A stretch of DNA of 12,218 nucleotides from Hyphochytrium catenoides (GCA_900088475.1 FLMG01003109.1:1-12218), one strand, 5' to 3'. Counted from the first letter of the stretch, positions 1 through 9,005 are shown. Translations and numbers: made by a program. The notes: generated by a model from the letters alone, not told the origin.

Positions 1-691
1 AGATTTATTATGTAATAATTCGGGGTGATCTTTCATTTTTCTTCACCTTCCGCTCTGAGGCGAAAAATGAGCGATCTTTTGAAAGGGTGTTCGCATCTGA
101 GACACTCGAAAGAGTTCTTATTGTTCTGATGTTCCCCGTCAGATCCTGAATCTGACTGACAACTGTTGAAATGAGAACTGACAGTGACTGTGATATAGAA
201 GGTAGCGCCAGTTTTATTGTAAATAAAACATTGCTAGTGCGAAATAAATGCCAGCTTGGCTTACAGTTTCGATATCGAAGTCTGTATGGTTATTGGTTAT
301 GGTCATCAACCAGGACACACAAACTACGGCCGTACTACTACGACTACAGAGGGGATGTACAAGCGAGCCATTTTATCCTCGGTTACTCTGTCCAACTGCA
401 GTGTGCCAACATCTAAGTTGTAGTAGTGTTAGTGTTTTACTCCTTACCGTACTGCAGGTGCACAACAACGCACATGGGTGCGTTTGGCAGAAGATAGATC
501 TTGGACGCGCCGAGCTCTAAAATCTCTAGAACACTACACTCTTCAGATCTGATGAAGCTTCAAGGGCATTAGAGATAGACAGCAGCACTGGTAACCGCTG
601 GCTCCCGCTCATCTTCATGTCCAGGCCCCTATCTGTCCCTCCTCTTCCGCTGTCGTTCTGCGATAGTAACGCCTACTGCAACTGATTCTCG
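1..691. other. Upstream region without a confident gene
   Basis: No recognisable protein family is seen on either strand. The overlapping plus-strand ORFs here show no domain or convincing composition. One possible terminal exon runs from an acceptor-like TTACAG at 261-266 to a TAG at 421-423. It reads in frame through Gly/His/Thr-rich sequence (VIGYGHQPGHTNYGRTTTTT), but it has no identified partner exon. Two perfect DNA palindromes occur: a 7 bp stem with a 5 nt loop at 138-156 (GTCAGAT/ATCTGAC), and TTCGATATCGAA at 268-279. The region probably contains the 3' end or flank of an unseen gene plus the ureF promoter and leader. Confidence 0.4.
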
Positions 692-715
692 ATGACGACG
701 AAGGTGGGCGCGTGA
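692..715 (+). promoter_or_regulatory. Short upstream ORF before ureF
   Basis: An ATG at 692 opens a seven-codon frame (MTTKVGA) ending at TGA 713-715. This lies 20 bp before the first in-frame ATG of the UreF gene and in a different frame. If the transcript starts upstream of 692, scanning ribosomes would meet it first, so it could dampen UreF translation. The transcription start is not visible, so this is only a candidate. Confidence 0.25.
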
Positions 716-735
716 CGTCCAGCTGCAAAAGAGTG

Positions 736-1641
736 ATGGCGTCGGGGTTCATGAAGGGAGAAGATGAACAACAGCTTGCTGCAAAGAACTGGGTTATTTG
801 GCAGCTTACTGATTCCTTGTTACCCACTGGAGGGTTCGCACACTCGTTCGGCCTGGAAGCAGCTCAACAACTTAACTTTGTCTGGAGCTCTTTGGACCTA
901 GAGCGTTACGTTTCCAACACTCTGGAGCAGACAGGGGCAATGATGCTTCCTCTTGTCTACGGTGCATGGTGTGCTGCGTCATTGAGGGAAGAAAGTGTTT
1001 TAGAGTGGGAGGCCATCAGCCGATTCACAGATATACTCTTAACAAATCACGTGAGCCATCGCGCCTCCGTTGCGCAGGGCAATGCCCTGCTTAGGGTAGG
1101 GACTGAAGCATTTCCAGAATTCCAGCCTCTCCGGCTGCTCAAACGACAGATTTTGCGGCAGCATAAAAACTCCAAAAGAATCGTAGCAGATGAGAAAAGC
1201 CAAAACGCTAATAATGGTGAACCTAGCTTGCATCCTGCCGGCCCAACCCACTGGCTGGAGGGACAAGGCCGAGTAATATCCGCACTAGGAACAATCAGGG
1301 CCCGTGTACATGCTGGACAACGCTTTGCTTCGGCTCTACAGCCTCATCATGCACCTGTTTTTGGTCTGCTGTGTGGACTGGCGGGCATCACATCGCAAGA
1401 AACCCAGAGAATGTACCTATTCTACACCCTCCGCGACTTGCTGTCTGCGGCTACACGGCTAAACCTCATTGGCCCCTTTCAAGCTGCAGAGATGACTGCC
1501 AGGCTAGGGCCGTCGTTAGGTGAAGAGGTACTGTCGCGGTATAAAAACAGAGATCCCGATCAAGCACATCAGCCTGATCCCTTCCTTGATGTGGTGCAGG
1601 GACTGCACGACACTTTATACACGCGTATCTTCAACAGTTAG
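736..1641 (+). CDS. ureF: Urease accessory protein UreF
   Basis: UreF is a helical chaperone that, with UreD/UreH and UreG, assembles the nickel centre of urease in the cytosol. The gene is one uninterrupted exon of 301 codons. Family signatures are clear: the N-terminal WQLTDSLLPTGGFAHSFGLE block (residues 22-41), HHAPVFG (204-210), the RDLLSAATRLNLIGP helix (233-247), and the conserved tail DVVQGLHDTLYTRIFNS (285-301). An insertion-like hydrophilic stretch at about 137-176 makes it longer than typical bacterial homologues of roughly 220-240 residues. I chose ATG 736 because it is the first in-frame ATG after stops at 664-669; the next, ATG 751, would also keep the whole domain. No other urease gene lies in the window. 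The stop codon overlaps that of the convergent PH-domain gene. Identification is firm; the exact start is less so. Confidence 0.93.
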   Translation: MASGFMKGEDEQQLAAKNWVIWQLTDSLLPTGGFAHSFGLEAAQQLNFVWSSLDLERYVSNTLEQTGAMMLPLVYGAWCAASLREESVLEWEAISRFTDILLTNHVSHRASVAQGNALLRVGTEAFPEFQPLRLLKRQILRQHKNSKRIVADEKSQNANNGEPSLHPAGPTHWLEGQGRVISALGTIRARVHAGQRFASALQPHHAPVFGLLCGLAGITSQETQRMYLFYTLRDLLSAATRLNLIGPFQAAEMTARLGPSLGEEVLSRYKNRDPDQAHQPDPFLDVVQGLHDTLYTRIFNS

Positions 1642-2986
1642 ATGACCGAGAAGTTTTCCTTCTTTCTCGATGTAATTTTTGTTCCTGTCAGAGCTGGAAG
1701 AGTGTCGTGGCAGGGTCGGAGGATAAGCTGGTCCAACAACTCCAATCTCTTCTTTGCAGCAAGCACTTGTCGAAATCCGTCGTCCACCGCTTTTAGAGCA
1801 TGGTGGAGACCTAAGGAACATCCACGCCGTCATTATATAGAAGCAAGCTTGAAGGAGAAGATATAGATCAGCCAAGACGGCCTCCTTACCATGATGGATG
1901 CAAAGCTCTTCCAACCTCAACCTATATGCCTGCCAAACCAGAGACTCAGGTTGCATCGAGGACTCCGAAGATCGTGCAGACGAAGTCAATCGCATGGCGC
2001 TCACAACGCTTGCGAGACCCATTACCCAGACCTTTAGCTGCTCCTCATCTCCCAAGGTTAATCTGAACTCAGATCCAGCAGTCGTAAGCAGGATCAAAGA
2101 AAATCCTGAGCGCGCGAGATATTCAGCTTCAGGTATAAAAGTAGATATTCAAAAGAGTCATATCACCAACCTTCATATGGCTCGCACACTATCCTTTTTA
2201 TCTCTGCTGTTTTGATCGCAAGTAGAGGAACGTGTGGCAGCTCACACTTTTCAACTGGGAATAATAGAAGATTCTGTCCGTCATCGCCTAACTTGACGCT
2301 CTTGGTTTGGGTTCCGCTCTCCTTGTTTGGCCCGATGACGCAGGTAATTGACGCTCCTGCTTTAAGAATCTTAACACGGCTCAGAGTCTGCACCTAAGAT
2401 GTAGCCAGAACCATGATGGCGCCGCATAAGCTTTGGTAACCCACGCTACTATGAGCGACAATAATCGTCTACCTGCTGCTCCCAACAGAGGCGGGAGAGC
2501 CTCTGCCGCGGTCTATTTATCAGCGAGGAACCACTTGCCGGGTCTAGAGGGCAGCTAATTAGCTCCTGGGGTGGAAAGGCGTCAGAGGAAAAGGTTCAAA
2601 AAGGCATCATAGAGACCATATACCAGACCTGGAATAAGTCGGAGTAATAGGAAACTTTCTGTTGCTTTTCTCTCTGAAGACAACGAGAATGGACTGGAAG
2701 CTCCGTCATGGGATCTGTCACACTGCTACCTTGGCCGCTCTTCCGTGGTTTGTCCACGTTACTGCCATTCCAGGATGATGGCTGTCCGTGACTTGCTACA
2801 GCCTGTTGCGGCGACTCATCGTCGACCAGGATTACTTCAGCGTTTTGGCAACTTTCATCCATTACCTCGTTTGTGACAATATGACGCTCAGTTAGAGTTA
2901 TCCTCTCGCCTCACACCACCTGGTTCAGCCAGATCGATTTCTATGATAGCTTCTGTCTCACGGATGTCCTCGTCGGCGAGGGGCAT
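1638..2986 (-). CDS. PH-domain-like protein, five-exon model
   Basis: I assembled this leftward gene from splice signals and frame. Exons are 2986-2915, 2865-2629, 2393-2171, 2105-1890 and 1810-1638, giving 306 residues; introns are 49, 235, 65 and 79 bp. The last three introns are well supported: donors GTCTGG, GTTGGT and GTAAGG, acceptors TTAG, CTCAG and CTTAG, all in phase. Residues about 108-215 resemble a pleckstrin homology domain: strand-rich KILKAGASITCVIGP, then LLLFPVEK, LLAIKTAEIKRIV and FSLILLTTAGSEFRLTLG, ending in a helix with the characteristic Trp (W204 in EEQLKVWVMGLASVV). PH domains bind phosphoinositides or protein partners at membranes. The N-terminus is acidic and low-complexity, and the C-terminal 90 residues look helical and charged. 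The first exon is tentative: ATG 2862 is an alternative start giving 281 residues, and further 5' exons are possible. I cannot name the specific family. Confidence 0.65.
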
Positions 2987-3653
2987 TGGCAGCACCTTCC
3001 TGACAATGACCGCGGCCTCATCATGGCCCAGTCATGAGTCCCCCACACCTAAAGACCGGCAATCTTCTGAGATTGATGCACTTGATCTACAAGATGAACA
3101 AGAGCTTTGTCGCTTTGATAACATGCTGAACATGGTTCATGGTCCACCAAAGGGCAGCCTGTCTGATGAAGAGGTAATAACGTCCGATCGCCTGATGATA
3201 ACTGGGCCGTTGAAATAATAGATAAATCAGATGTAACAGATTCGCAAACTTGAATTATTTGATTCTTTTATGATTATGCGGTTCGTTCTGATGCGGGCGA
3301 TGATGGTGATGAAGCTGTGAACTCATCATCAGAAGCTCCAGATTGGTTGGTTTCAGGAGCTGGGTGAAGCTTATCGCGTCTTCACATCGTATCTGCAGAG
3401 GAGCTGAGGGGTCTATGACGTCGTCGCGAGACTGGTGTAAAGCCTTAGATTACAGCGGGGATACTAGGAATTACGACGTCGGTGTTGCTGGTCTGGTCCA
3501 GTACTGCTCCGCCAGACGGTTGACCGAACGGATCTCTAACAAAAATCCGTCATCGGATCGCCTTTTCCCTTGTCAATGCTGAGGAGCATTGTGTGTCGTC
3601 GGCGGGCAGTCATCACTAGCAGTCCGAGGACCTTTTCTTTGAGTGTTAGAAGC
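2987..3653. other. Divergent spacer between PH-domain gene and TRM1
   Basis: This spacer should hold the promoters of the leftward PH-domain gene and the rightward TRM1 gene. No TATA box or other core element is convincing. It is not obviously empty. On the minus strand, the frame of exon 1 continues into AAVIVRKVLP just upstream of ATG 2986, and other protein-like patches appear near 3060-3200, 3240-3340 and 3450-3590. A plus-strand ORF at 2943-3218 also contains acidic, codon-like sequence (DALDLQDEQELCRFDNML). I could not join these into one phase-consistent model, so they are left unassigned. They may be extra 5' exons of the PH-domain gene. Confidence 0.4.
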
Positions 3654-5024
3654 ATGAGCCTGAACCAGGTCTATGCCGTCATGACTTCTTCCTCGCTGCT
3701 AATAGGTTCAGCTGACTCTAATGCGTTACCTTTAGAAACCGGAGGATAGTACCGTTCCTGACGGCACGAAGGAGATTAACGAAGGTTCGCATGCCTCGTA
3801 AGCCCATTACCTAAGAGCTTTATCTCCTTAACATCTTGAACTACGCAGGAAAAGCAACCATCTACTTCAAGCAGCAGAATGAGGTCTTCTATAACCCCGT
3901 TCAGGCAAGTTGGATGGACTGAACGATAGGCCTCGACAAGGGAGACAGGGTGAAGAGAGACGGGCATAGATGTGGAAGAGGAAGGAAAGGAGTAAACAAG
4001 ACAGTGGATCGAGAAACAAGTGGTTGAGTCGAAAGACGAGGCTAAGAGCGTCTCAGTGTCTTGCGGCTGCGAAGCGAACCACGCGTCTCTACTGAAACCA
4101 ACTAATCGCGATTGCCTGTTACAATTCTCTTCTACCTCTATTGATGGTTTTAGGTGGTCAATCGTGACCTGTCGGTTCTCATGATTAACCTCTTTGCGGA
4201 AATGCGAGCTAAAGAGATGGTAGCCCGGGCACGGAAGAAGACGCTTGGATACCTCAAGCGCAAGGAGTCGGGTGAAGGTGAGACATTAGATCCAGGGAAA
4301 GGAAGAATCACCTAGGGTCGCTCTTCTTAGTGCTTGCGGCTCCTAGCGTATTGTGGGCAATGAGTTAGTCCTCTTGTTGGTTCTCGCCGCCCATCTGTCT
4401 CGCTCTGGCATCTCCTACCGGTCTTCGGGCGTGCTGCGCCGAGGCAACCTGTCTCTCTTCTTTCTGTCTCATTGTGCTCATTAATATTCCTTCTCTTCCT
4501 CTATTATCATTTGGTTAGGGAAAGAGAAAGAGCTTCGACAGCCTCGTATGCCCAATTCTGTAGTGAAGGCTCTCCTGGAGCAATTCCAAACTGCTGCAGA
4601 GTTGGAAGAAGAAGGGGGTGATGCGCTTGTGACTGATTGGAAGACGTTTCTAGAGGACACCGCCGAGGAGAGCGGCATCTCTATCTTCGAGGCTCTGTCT
4701 GCGAGTGGGCTAAGGTCTATTCGTTATTATAAAGAGGTAAAAGGGTCAGGGTTGGTCGTTATCTCCTAATGGCCTTTCTTTCTTAGGGTCTGCCCGCTCC
4801 TCTTGCCCGTCAGCATCCTCACTTCTCTTAAGTCCCTTGATTGCTTGGTGCTGGAATAAAAGCAGCTTCTCTCGCTGTCGGCTTTGGAATCCTCTTCGAC
4901 CGACTCCTCTTTTCCATTGTCATCTCGTAGATCTCAGGGGTCAAGTCGATTCTTGTCAATGATATAGATGAAGCAGCTGTTGAGGTGCGGCCTTTGATGT
5001 TATCTTTCCGTCTCTCTTGCTTTT

Positions 5025-5057
<33 letters not shown>

Positions 5058-5067
5058 TTCTCTCTCC

Positions 5068-5110
<43 letters not shown>

Positions 5111-8100
5111 GATACCCACCTTGCTCGACCACATGGGGCCCTCCTCTGCTTTCATTGATGATCGTCTCCCTATCAGCGCCTTATTTTATTTGCTTTATTG
5201 CCCTCCACCCTCCTTCTCTGGTTGTCGGGCTTCCGGCTCCATCATCTCACTGTCAGTAATATCCCCTTGTTCGTGAACTACTGCAGGACATAGAGCGCAA
5301 TATTAGAATGAATGGCTTGGATCTAAACAAAGTCAAGCCAAACAGAGGCGATGCCATGACCGTCATGTGGGTGATCTTCCATTATCCTAGACACGCTTTC
5401 TCAGCACACCGCAATTTCCTAATCACACGTCTTCCGCTAAAGCTACTTCTTAGCTATGTCTCTTGAGCTACGCATAACCTTCACCACAAGGATACAGTTG
5501 GCCACCTTTCAAACTCCATCCGTGATGTGTCTCCTGCCTTCATGACCTCACATACAATTTCCGCCCTCTTTCCTAGGTATACACACAGAGACGTAGAAAA
5601 GCGCTTCGATGTCGTAGACTTGGACCCTTATGGTTCTGCAGCGATGTTCATGGACGGGGCCGTGCAGGTGATGATTCGCCATGTCCGCTACAAATCGAAG
5701 AGATCCGCCTTCTTACGTCTCAACCTTCCGTTCCTTCACTCTTGAACTGCTCTACTTCTGCGGCTCATGTTGTCTAGTCTGTCGCAGACGGGGGTCTTCT
5801 CTGCGTAACATGCACAGATATGAGAATTCTCGGAGGAACAGCTCCAGAGGTGAGCTCCCCTGGCTCTTGACTTAGGTTACACCTTGGCAGTTTCCAGCTT
5901 CTGTCCGTCTCAGTTCACTTCTGCCGCGTACAATTTTCTATCTTTTTTCCTTCACTGTCGAACTCTTGCTTCCCGGTACATTACATGGCACTCTGTCTCT
6001 GATTCTGTTCAATGTGGAAGAACAGGTATGCTTCACAAAGTACGGGGCCATGCCCAGCAAATCTCGGTACCTGCAGGAAATGGCGCTGAGAATTGGTGGG
6101 AGTCTTACGGCATAGTGATACGTGATATGTGGCTGGCAATGCCTGGGCCGCTTTTGCTCTCGTCTCGCTCCCATGTGCACCTTGGAGGCCTTCAAATCTC
6201 TCCTTCTCATCCGAAGCTAACGTTGCACGCCTAGCCCTCAGTTCGGAGCGGCAGCTAACGAGAATTTTTGCCATTATGCTTGACAGTTTTGGCTGCACTC
6301 GAGCGTCATGCGAATGTTTATCAGCGGCACATTGTCCCAGTGCTAAGCGTTGGCATTGACTTCTACGTCCGCCTCTTTGTTAGAGTTTTTGACTCGCCCA
6401 AGGAGACGCTTAGGTCTATGAAGAAGCTCTCTCTAGTCTACGAGGTTAGCACATCTCTCTGCTTCTGACGGTCTCAGCTCAATACCTACCTGCCTCACCG
6501 TATGTCCTAGTCTCGCGTTTAGAGGACGCAGTACTGCGGTCATTCCTTTCCCTCAGTTCTCGTGATGATCCCTTGTTCTTGGGGCTTACAATTGTCGTCT
6601 CCGCCCTTGTACCGCCTGGACTTCTAAAAGTGCACAGGTTGTGACTCCTTCCACCTTCAACCGCTTGGCCGTGAAGAGGGAAATAGTTTTAAGGCGCCGG
6701 TATGACTCCGATCTTAAGGACCTTAAATAATGTGCTACGCTCTGTTTCCCTATCGCTCTGCCAGTGTCCCTTACTCTTTTGCAGTCATCTGGTGAGCCTT
6801 TTTTTCTCGATATATGCTTCTTCTAGCAGCTCTCATAGATGTGACAAATGAGAGAAGTCTTAGTTATCTCACTAAATGTTCCTTCTCGTGCTCTTTTTAC
6901 TTCGTTTGCCTCCCAATACCATCGTTTGATAGCATGTGTCTGTTCCCGACGTGTGCGATGAATGCGGACGTCGCTTCCGCCTCACGGGTCCCATCTGGAG
7001 CGATCGGATCCACGACTTTGACTTCGTGTCTGAAGCTTTAAAAAGAGTGAAAAAGCGAGAAGGAGGGAAGGAACAGCTTGCATCCAAAGACCGACTCTTC
7101 GGTCTTCTCATGGCAGTGTCAGAAGAGGTCAGGGAAGAGGGAAGAGAGCAGCCATACGTGGAGAATGAGGATAAGGGAAACTGATGTTTTGAAGCTGATG
7201 CTCTATTCAATTTTATCGACTGCCACTAGGTCCCAGATGCTCCGCTGTACTACTCTCTTCCGCAGCTGATGCGCACATTGCATGCGGGCTGCCCTCCAGC
7301 AAAGGTATGACAGGGCGCTGAGGCCTACTTTTAGTGGCTCTCTGCTCACGAATGCCTTCAAGTATCAAGGTTCCATTGGAACCTACTTTTTGTCTCTCTT
7401 TCCGTAGCTTTGCTGTCCTCTCTTCTTATGCCCACTCTTTCTCTCATAGACGCACACTCACAGTTCTCTCTCCGAATCATAGGATTTACATGCTGCTATT
7501 GAAAAGCTCGGATACTCTGTGTCACAGAGCCATAAATCCCCCGATGCCCTAAAAACAGACGCTCCGAACGCGGTAGTGTGGGACGTTCTCCGCTGCTGGG
7601 TCAAGAACAATCCTATCAATCCTAAGGTAGAAGCTTGCATGTCTTAGGACAACTTTTCCGCTTTCCCCTACTGTGGCTTCCCTAGCGCTGGATGGCCTGA
7701 CTCTTCTTAAGTCCCATAGCAGTCATCCTTCTTGGTTGTTCCGGATGACGCTACATTCGTATGGTCTAATGAGTACATAAGTCGGTTTCACTGACCTTCA
7801 TCTGCGTCTGTCTTTCTCTCTTTATTGTCTCTTTGTCGATCTCTCACGCTCGCTGCCAGCATCTCGAAGACTCCGAGAGCGTCACCGCGAAGATTTTGTC
7901 CAAGGAGCCAAAGATCATTGCAGACTTTACGGTACTGACAATTCTTGCTTGGCAAATCTCCCCTATAAAAAATCCTTCTCAACATTCGTTTCTGTATATG
8001 CAGACTAAAAAGGAAGGCAAGACGAAGCCCAAAGCAGCCCGCTTCCCAGGCAACCCTGAACCGCATTGGGGGCCCAAACCTCGCGCGAGAGGAAAGAGAA

Positions 8101-8267
8101 CGGAGACTGGTGCGACGTAATCTTTACTTTAACAACCCAGATGAAGCTTCTGATATGGTGCTGTCTGTCTCTCTCTCTCTCTTCCCGTTTTACTCTTTGC
8201 TTACTGGCCTCATTATATAGCAGCACATCCAGAGCAACCTAACAGCAAGTCGGCCAAGAAGAGCTAG
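3654..8267 (+). CDS. TRM1: tRNA (guanine26-N2)-dimethyltransferase Trm1, 18 exons
   Basis: Trm1 uses S-adenosylmethionine to make N2,N2-dimethylguanosine at position 26 of tRNA. Exons: 3654-3668, 3736-3781, 3849-3904, 4154-4277, 4519-4736, 4931-4984, 5287-5366, 5577-5667, 5778-5849, 6026-6095, 6287-6444, 6631-6699, 6933-7127, 7230-7304, 7483-7626, 7860-7931, 8004-8109, 8221-8267. They total 1692 bp (563 residues) with every phase matching. Landmarks: EVFYNPVQ...NRDLS near the N-terminus, SAM-fold motif ASGLRSIR (142-149), NDID (163-166), catalytic-motif block DLDPYGS (212-218), CVTCTDM (237-243), paired zinc-type CTGC (329-332) and CDEC (359-362), [10 protein letters not shown], and the C-terminal HWGPKPRA (534-541) found in eukaryotic Trm1. 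The last exon adds a Lys/Ser-rich tail ending KSAKKS. Twelve of 17 introns are phase 0. The first exon (MSLNQ) is the weakest call. If intron 17 is retained, translation stops at 8118-8120. Confidence 0.9.
3905..4153 (+). other. GC-AG intron in TRM1
   Basis: The exon ends in the conserved Trm1 block EVFYNPVQ and is followed directly by CAG|GCAAGT, which matches the consensus of non-canonical GC donors. The acceptor is TTTTAG at 4148-4153. The next exon begins in phase 0 with VVNRDLS, as the family alignment demands. No GT donor nearby keeps this frame. Confidence 0.8.
5027..5110. repeat. Compound (CT)n-(TG)n microsatellite in TRM1 intron 6
   Basis: Nearly pure CT dinucleotides with occasional TTT or CCC interruptions run to about 5102, then switch to a (TG)5 block. 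The tract lies inside the 4985-5286 intron of TRM1. The apparent ORF through it is only Ser-Leu repeat translation, not a gene. Confidence 0.95.
7932..8003 (+). other. Stop-free 72 bp intron in TRM1 (intron 16)
   Basis: The donor is ACG|GTACTG and the acceptor is TATGCAG. Removing it joins IIADFT to TKKEGKTK, matching the spacing between the conserved EP(K/R)..ADFT and WGPKPRA parts of Trm1. The intron is exactly 24 codons long with no in-frame stop, so an unspliced copy would encode a full protein with a 24-residue insert. Confidence 0.7.
8110..8220 (+). other. Last TRM1 intron with CT-rich polypyrimidine tract
   Basis: The donor is ACTG|GTGCGA, in phase 1. A long pyrimidine run (8161-8185, mostly CT repeats) and further T-rich sequence lead to ATTATATAG at 8212-8220. 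The joined exon then reads [15 protein letters not shown] and a stop at 8265-8267. This fits splice grammar better than ending the protein at the TAA 8118-8120. Confidence 0.65.
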
Positions 8268-8577
8268 CGCTTCCATGGGGCCAAATCGCTTTGAAATGGC
8301 GCTGGTTATCGTAGCAGCATGAAACAGCCTTATACAACGCACATTGTCCTGCTACTTTATCCGGCAGTTTAGCCTCCCATAATCCAAGGTGTGGTTGCTA
8401 GTAGGACTATATTTGACAGTGCTGCGCTTGAGCAAATTGCTTTGTGAAAGTGATGGGATTAGATTAGGGGCAAAAGAGCTGGAACCCACCCCGCTCCAGC
8501 AAAGCTTACGACTCATGAGTTGAGAATGCCGCATACCTTGTGGTGTCACTACCGCCTCTAATAATAGTATGATACGT

Positions 8578-8759
8578 ACATGGTGTATCTCTGACCCCTC
8601 CGCATTTTCTTCCAGAAGTCATTCGCCATCCGCACTTGTCTCTTTCATCGTCTACTGCATGTCACACATGGTGTATCTCTGACCCCTCCGCATTTTCTTC
8701 CAGACGTCATCCGCCATCCGCACTTTGTCTCTTTAATTTAATCGTCTACTGCATGTCAC
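8578..8759. repeat. Tandem duplication, 88 and 94 bp copies
   Basis: Copy 1 (8578-8665) and copy 2 (8666-8759) both start ACATGGTGTATCTCTGACCC and end CTACTGCATGTCAC. They differ by a few substitutions, one extra T in the CACTTTG run, and about five extra bases (TTTAATTTAATCG in place of TTTCATCG). The high identity suggests a fairly recent duplication. No coding content is evident. Confidence 0.95.
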
Positions 8760-8770
8760 ACACCTCGCTG

Positions 8771-8793
8771 GCACCTGTCACGTGCACCTGTCA
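8771..8793. repeat. Direct repeat GCACCTGTCA flanking a CACGTG box
   Basis: GCACCTGTCA occurs at 8771-8780 and again at 8784-8793, separated by CGT. The junction forms a perfect CACGTG (8779-8784), the G-box/E-box core bound by bHLH and bZIP factors. Regulatory use is inferred only. Confidence 0.6.
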
Positions 8794-8887
8794 TCCTCCG
8801 CCGCCTCTTCAACTCTCGCAGAGACTACCCATTGTAATGCCCCTATAATAATAGAGACACAAGGCGAGAGACCAAAGCAGCCCCACT

Positions 8888-8899
8888 AAGAAATTTCTT
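8888..8899. promoter_or_regulatory. Heat-shock-element-like palindrome
   Basis: AAGAAATTTCTT is a perfect 12 bp palindrome containing GAAnnTTC, two inverted nGAAn units. A third unit at the expected spacing is absent, so it is a weak or partial element. It lies about 640 bp upstream of the HSF start codon and could allow autoregulation, which is inference. Confidence 0.3.
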
Positions 8900-8905
8900 C
8901 GTCAG

Positions 8906-8942
8906 TGTCGCTAACGGCTACGTTTCTGTCGCTAACGGCTAC
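8906..8942. repeat. Two copies of TGTCGCTAACGGCTAC, 21 bp period
   Basis: Sixteen identical bases occur at 8906-8921 and 8927-8942. Each contains TAACGG, the core recognised by Myb-type factors (YAACGG). The exact 21 bp spacing, two helical turns, would place both cores on the same DNA face. Confidence 0.6.
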
Positions 8943-8977
8943 CTTTTGCGGGAAACACCGTGCCGATTCCGAATAGA

Positions 8978-9005
8978 ATGACTCATTTTAGGGAATGAAT
9001 GACGT
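8978..9005. promoter_or_regulatory. bZIP-type motifs ATGACTCAT and TGACGT
   Basis: ATGACTCAT at 8978-8986 is the full palindromic GCN4/AP-1 consensus, and TGACGT at 9000-9005 is a CRE-type half site 13 bp further on. They sit about 540 bp upstream of the HSF start. Function is inferred from motif identity only. Confidence 0.35.

Noticed and set aside
484-560. Cluster of common six-base palindromes resembling a cloning polylinker
   Set aside because: They are spaced irregularly, lack vector flanks and can occur by chance.
1898-2215. Plus-strand ORF of about 105 codons
   Set aside because: It lies opposite phase-consistent minus-strand exons of the PH-domain gene and has no family resemblance.
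2943-3218. Plus-strand ORF of 91 codons with acidic segment
   Set aside because: Its first part is the complement of a better minus-strand coding frame. I found no phase-consistent continuation to a downstream plus-strand exon.
3343-3582. Plus-strand ORF of 79 codons upstream of TRM1
   Set aside because: No domain, no splice link to the Trm1 N-terminus and ordinary composition.
5017-5259. Plus-strand ORF rich in Ser-Leu repeats
   Set aside because: It is the translation of the CT microsatellite inside TRM1 intron 6.
5884-6298. Overlapping ORFs on both strands around TRM1 exon 10
   Set aside because: They run across intron 9, exon 10 and intron 10 in wrong frames; the Trm1 frame fixes the real exon as 6026-6095.
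6287-6468. Reading frame through the end of TRM1 exon 11 into the intron
   Set aside because: The family alignment requires exit at 6444 (LVYE) and re-entry at 6631 (CTGCDSFH), giving the first zinc pair.
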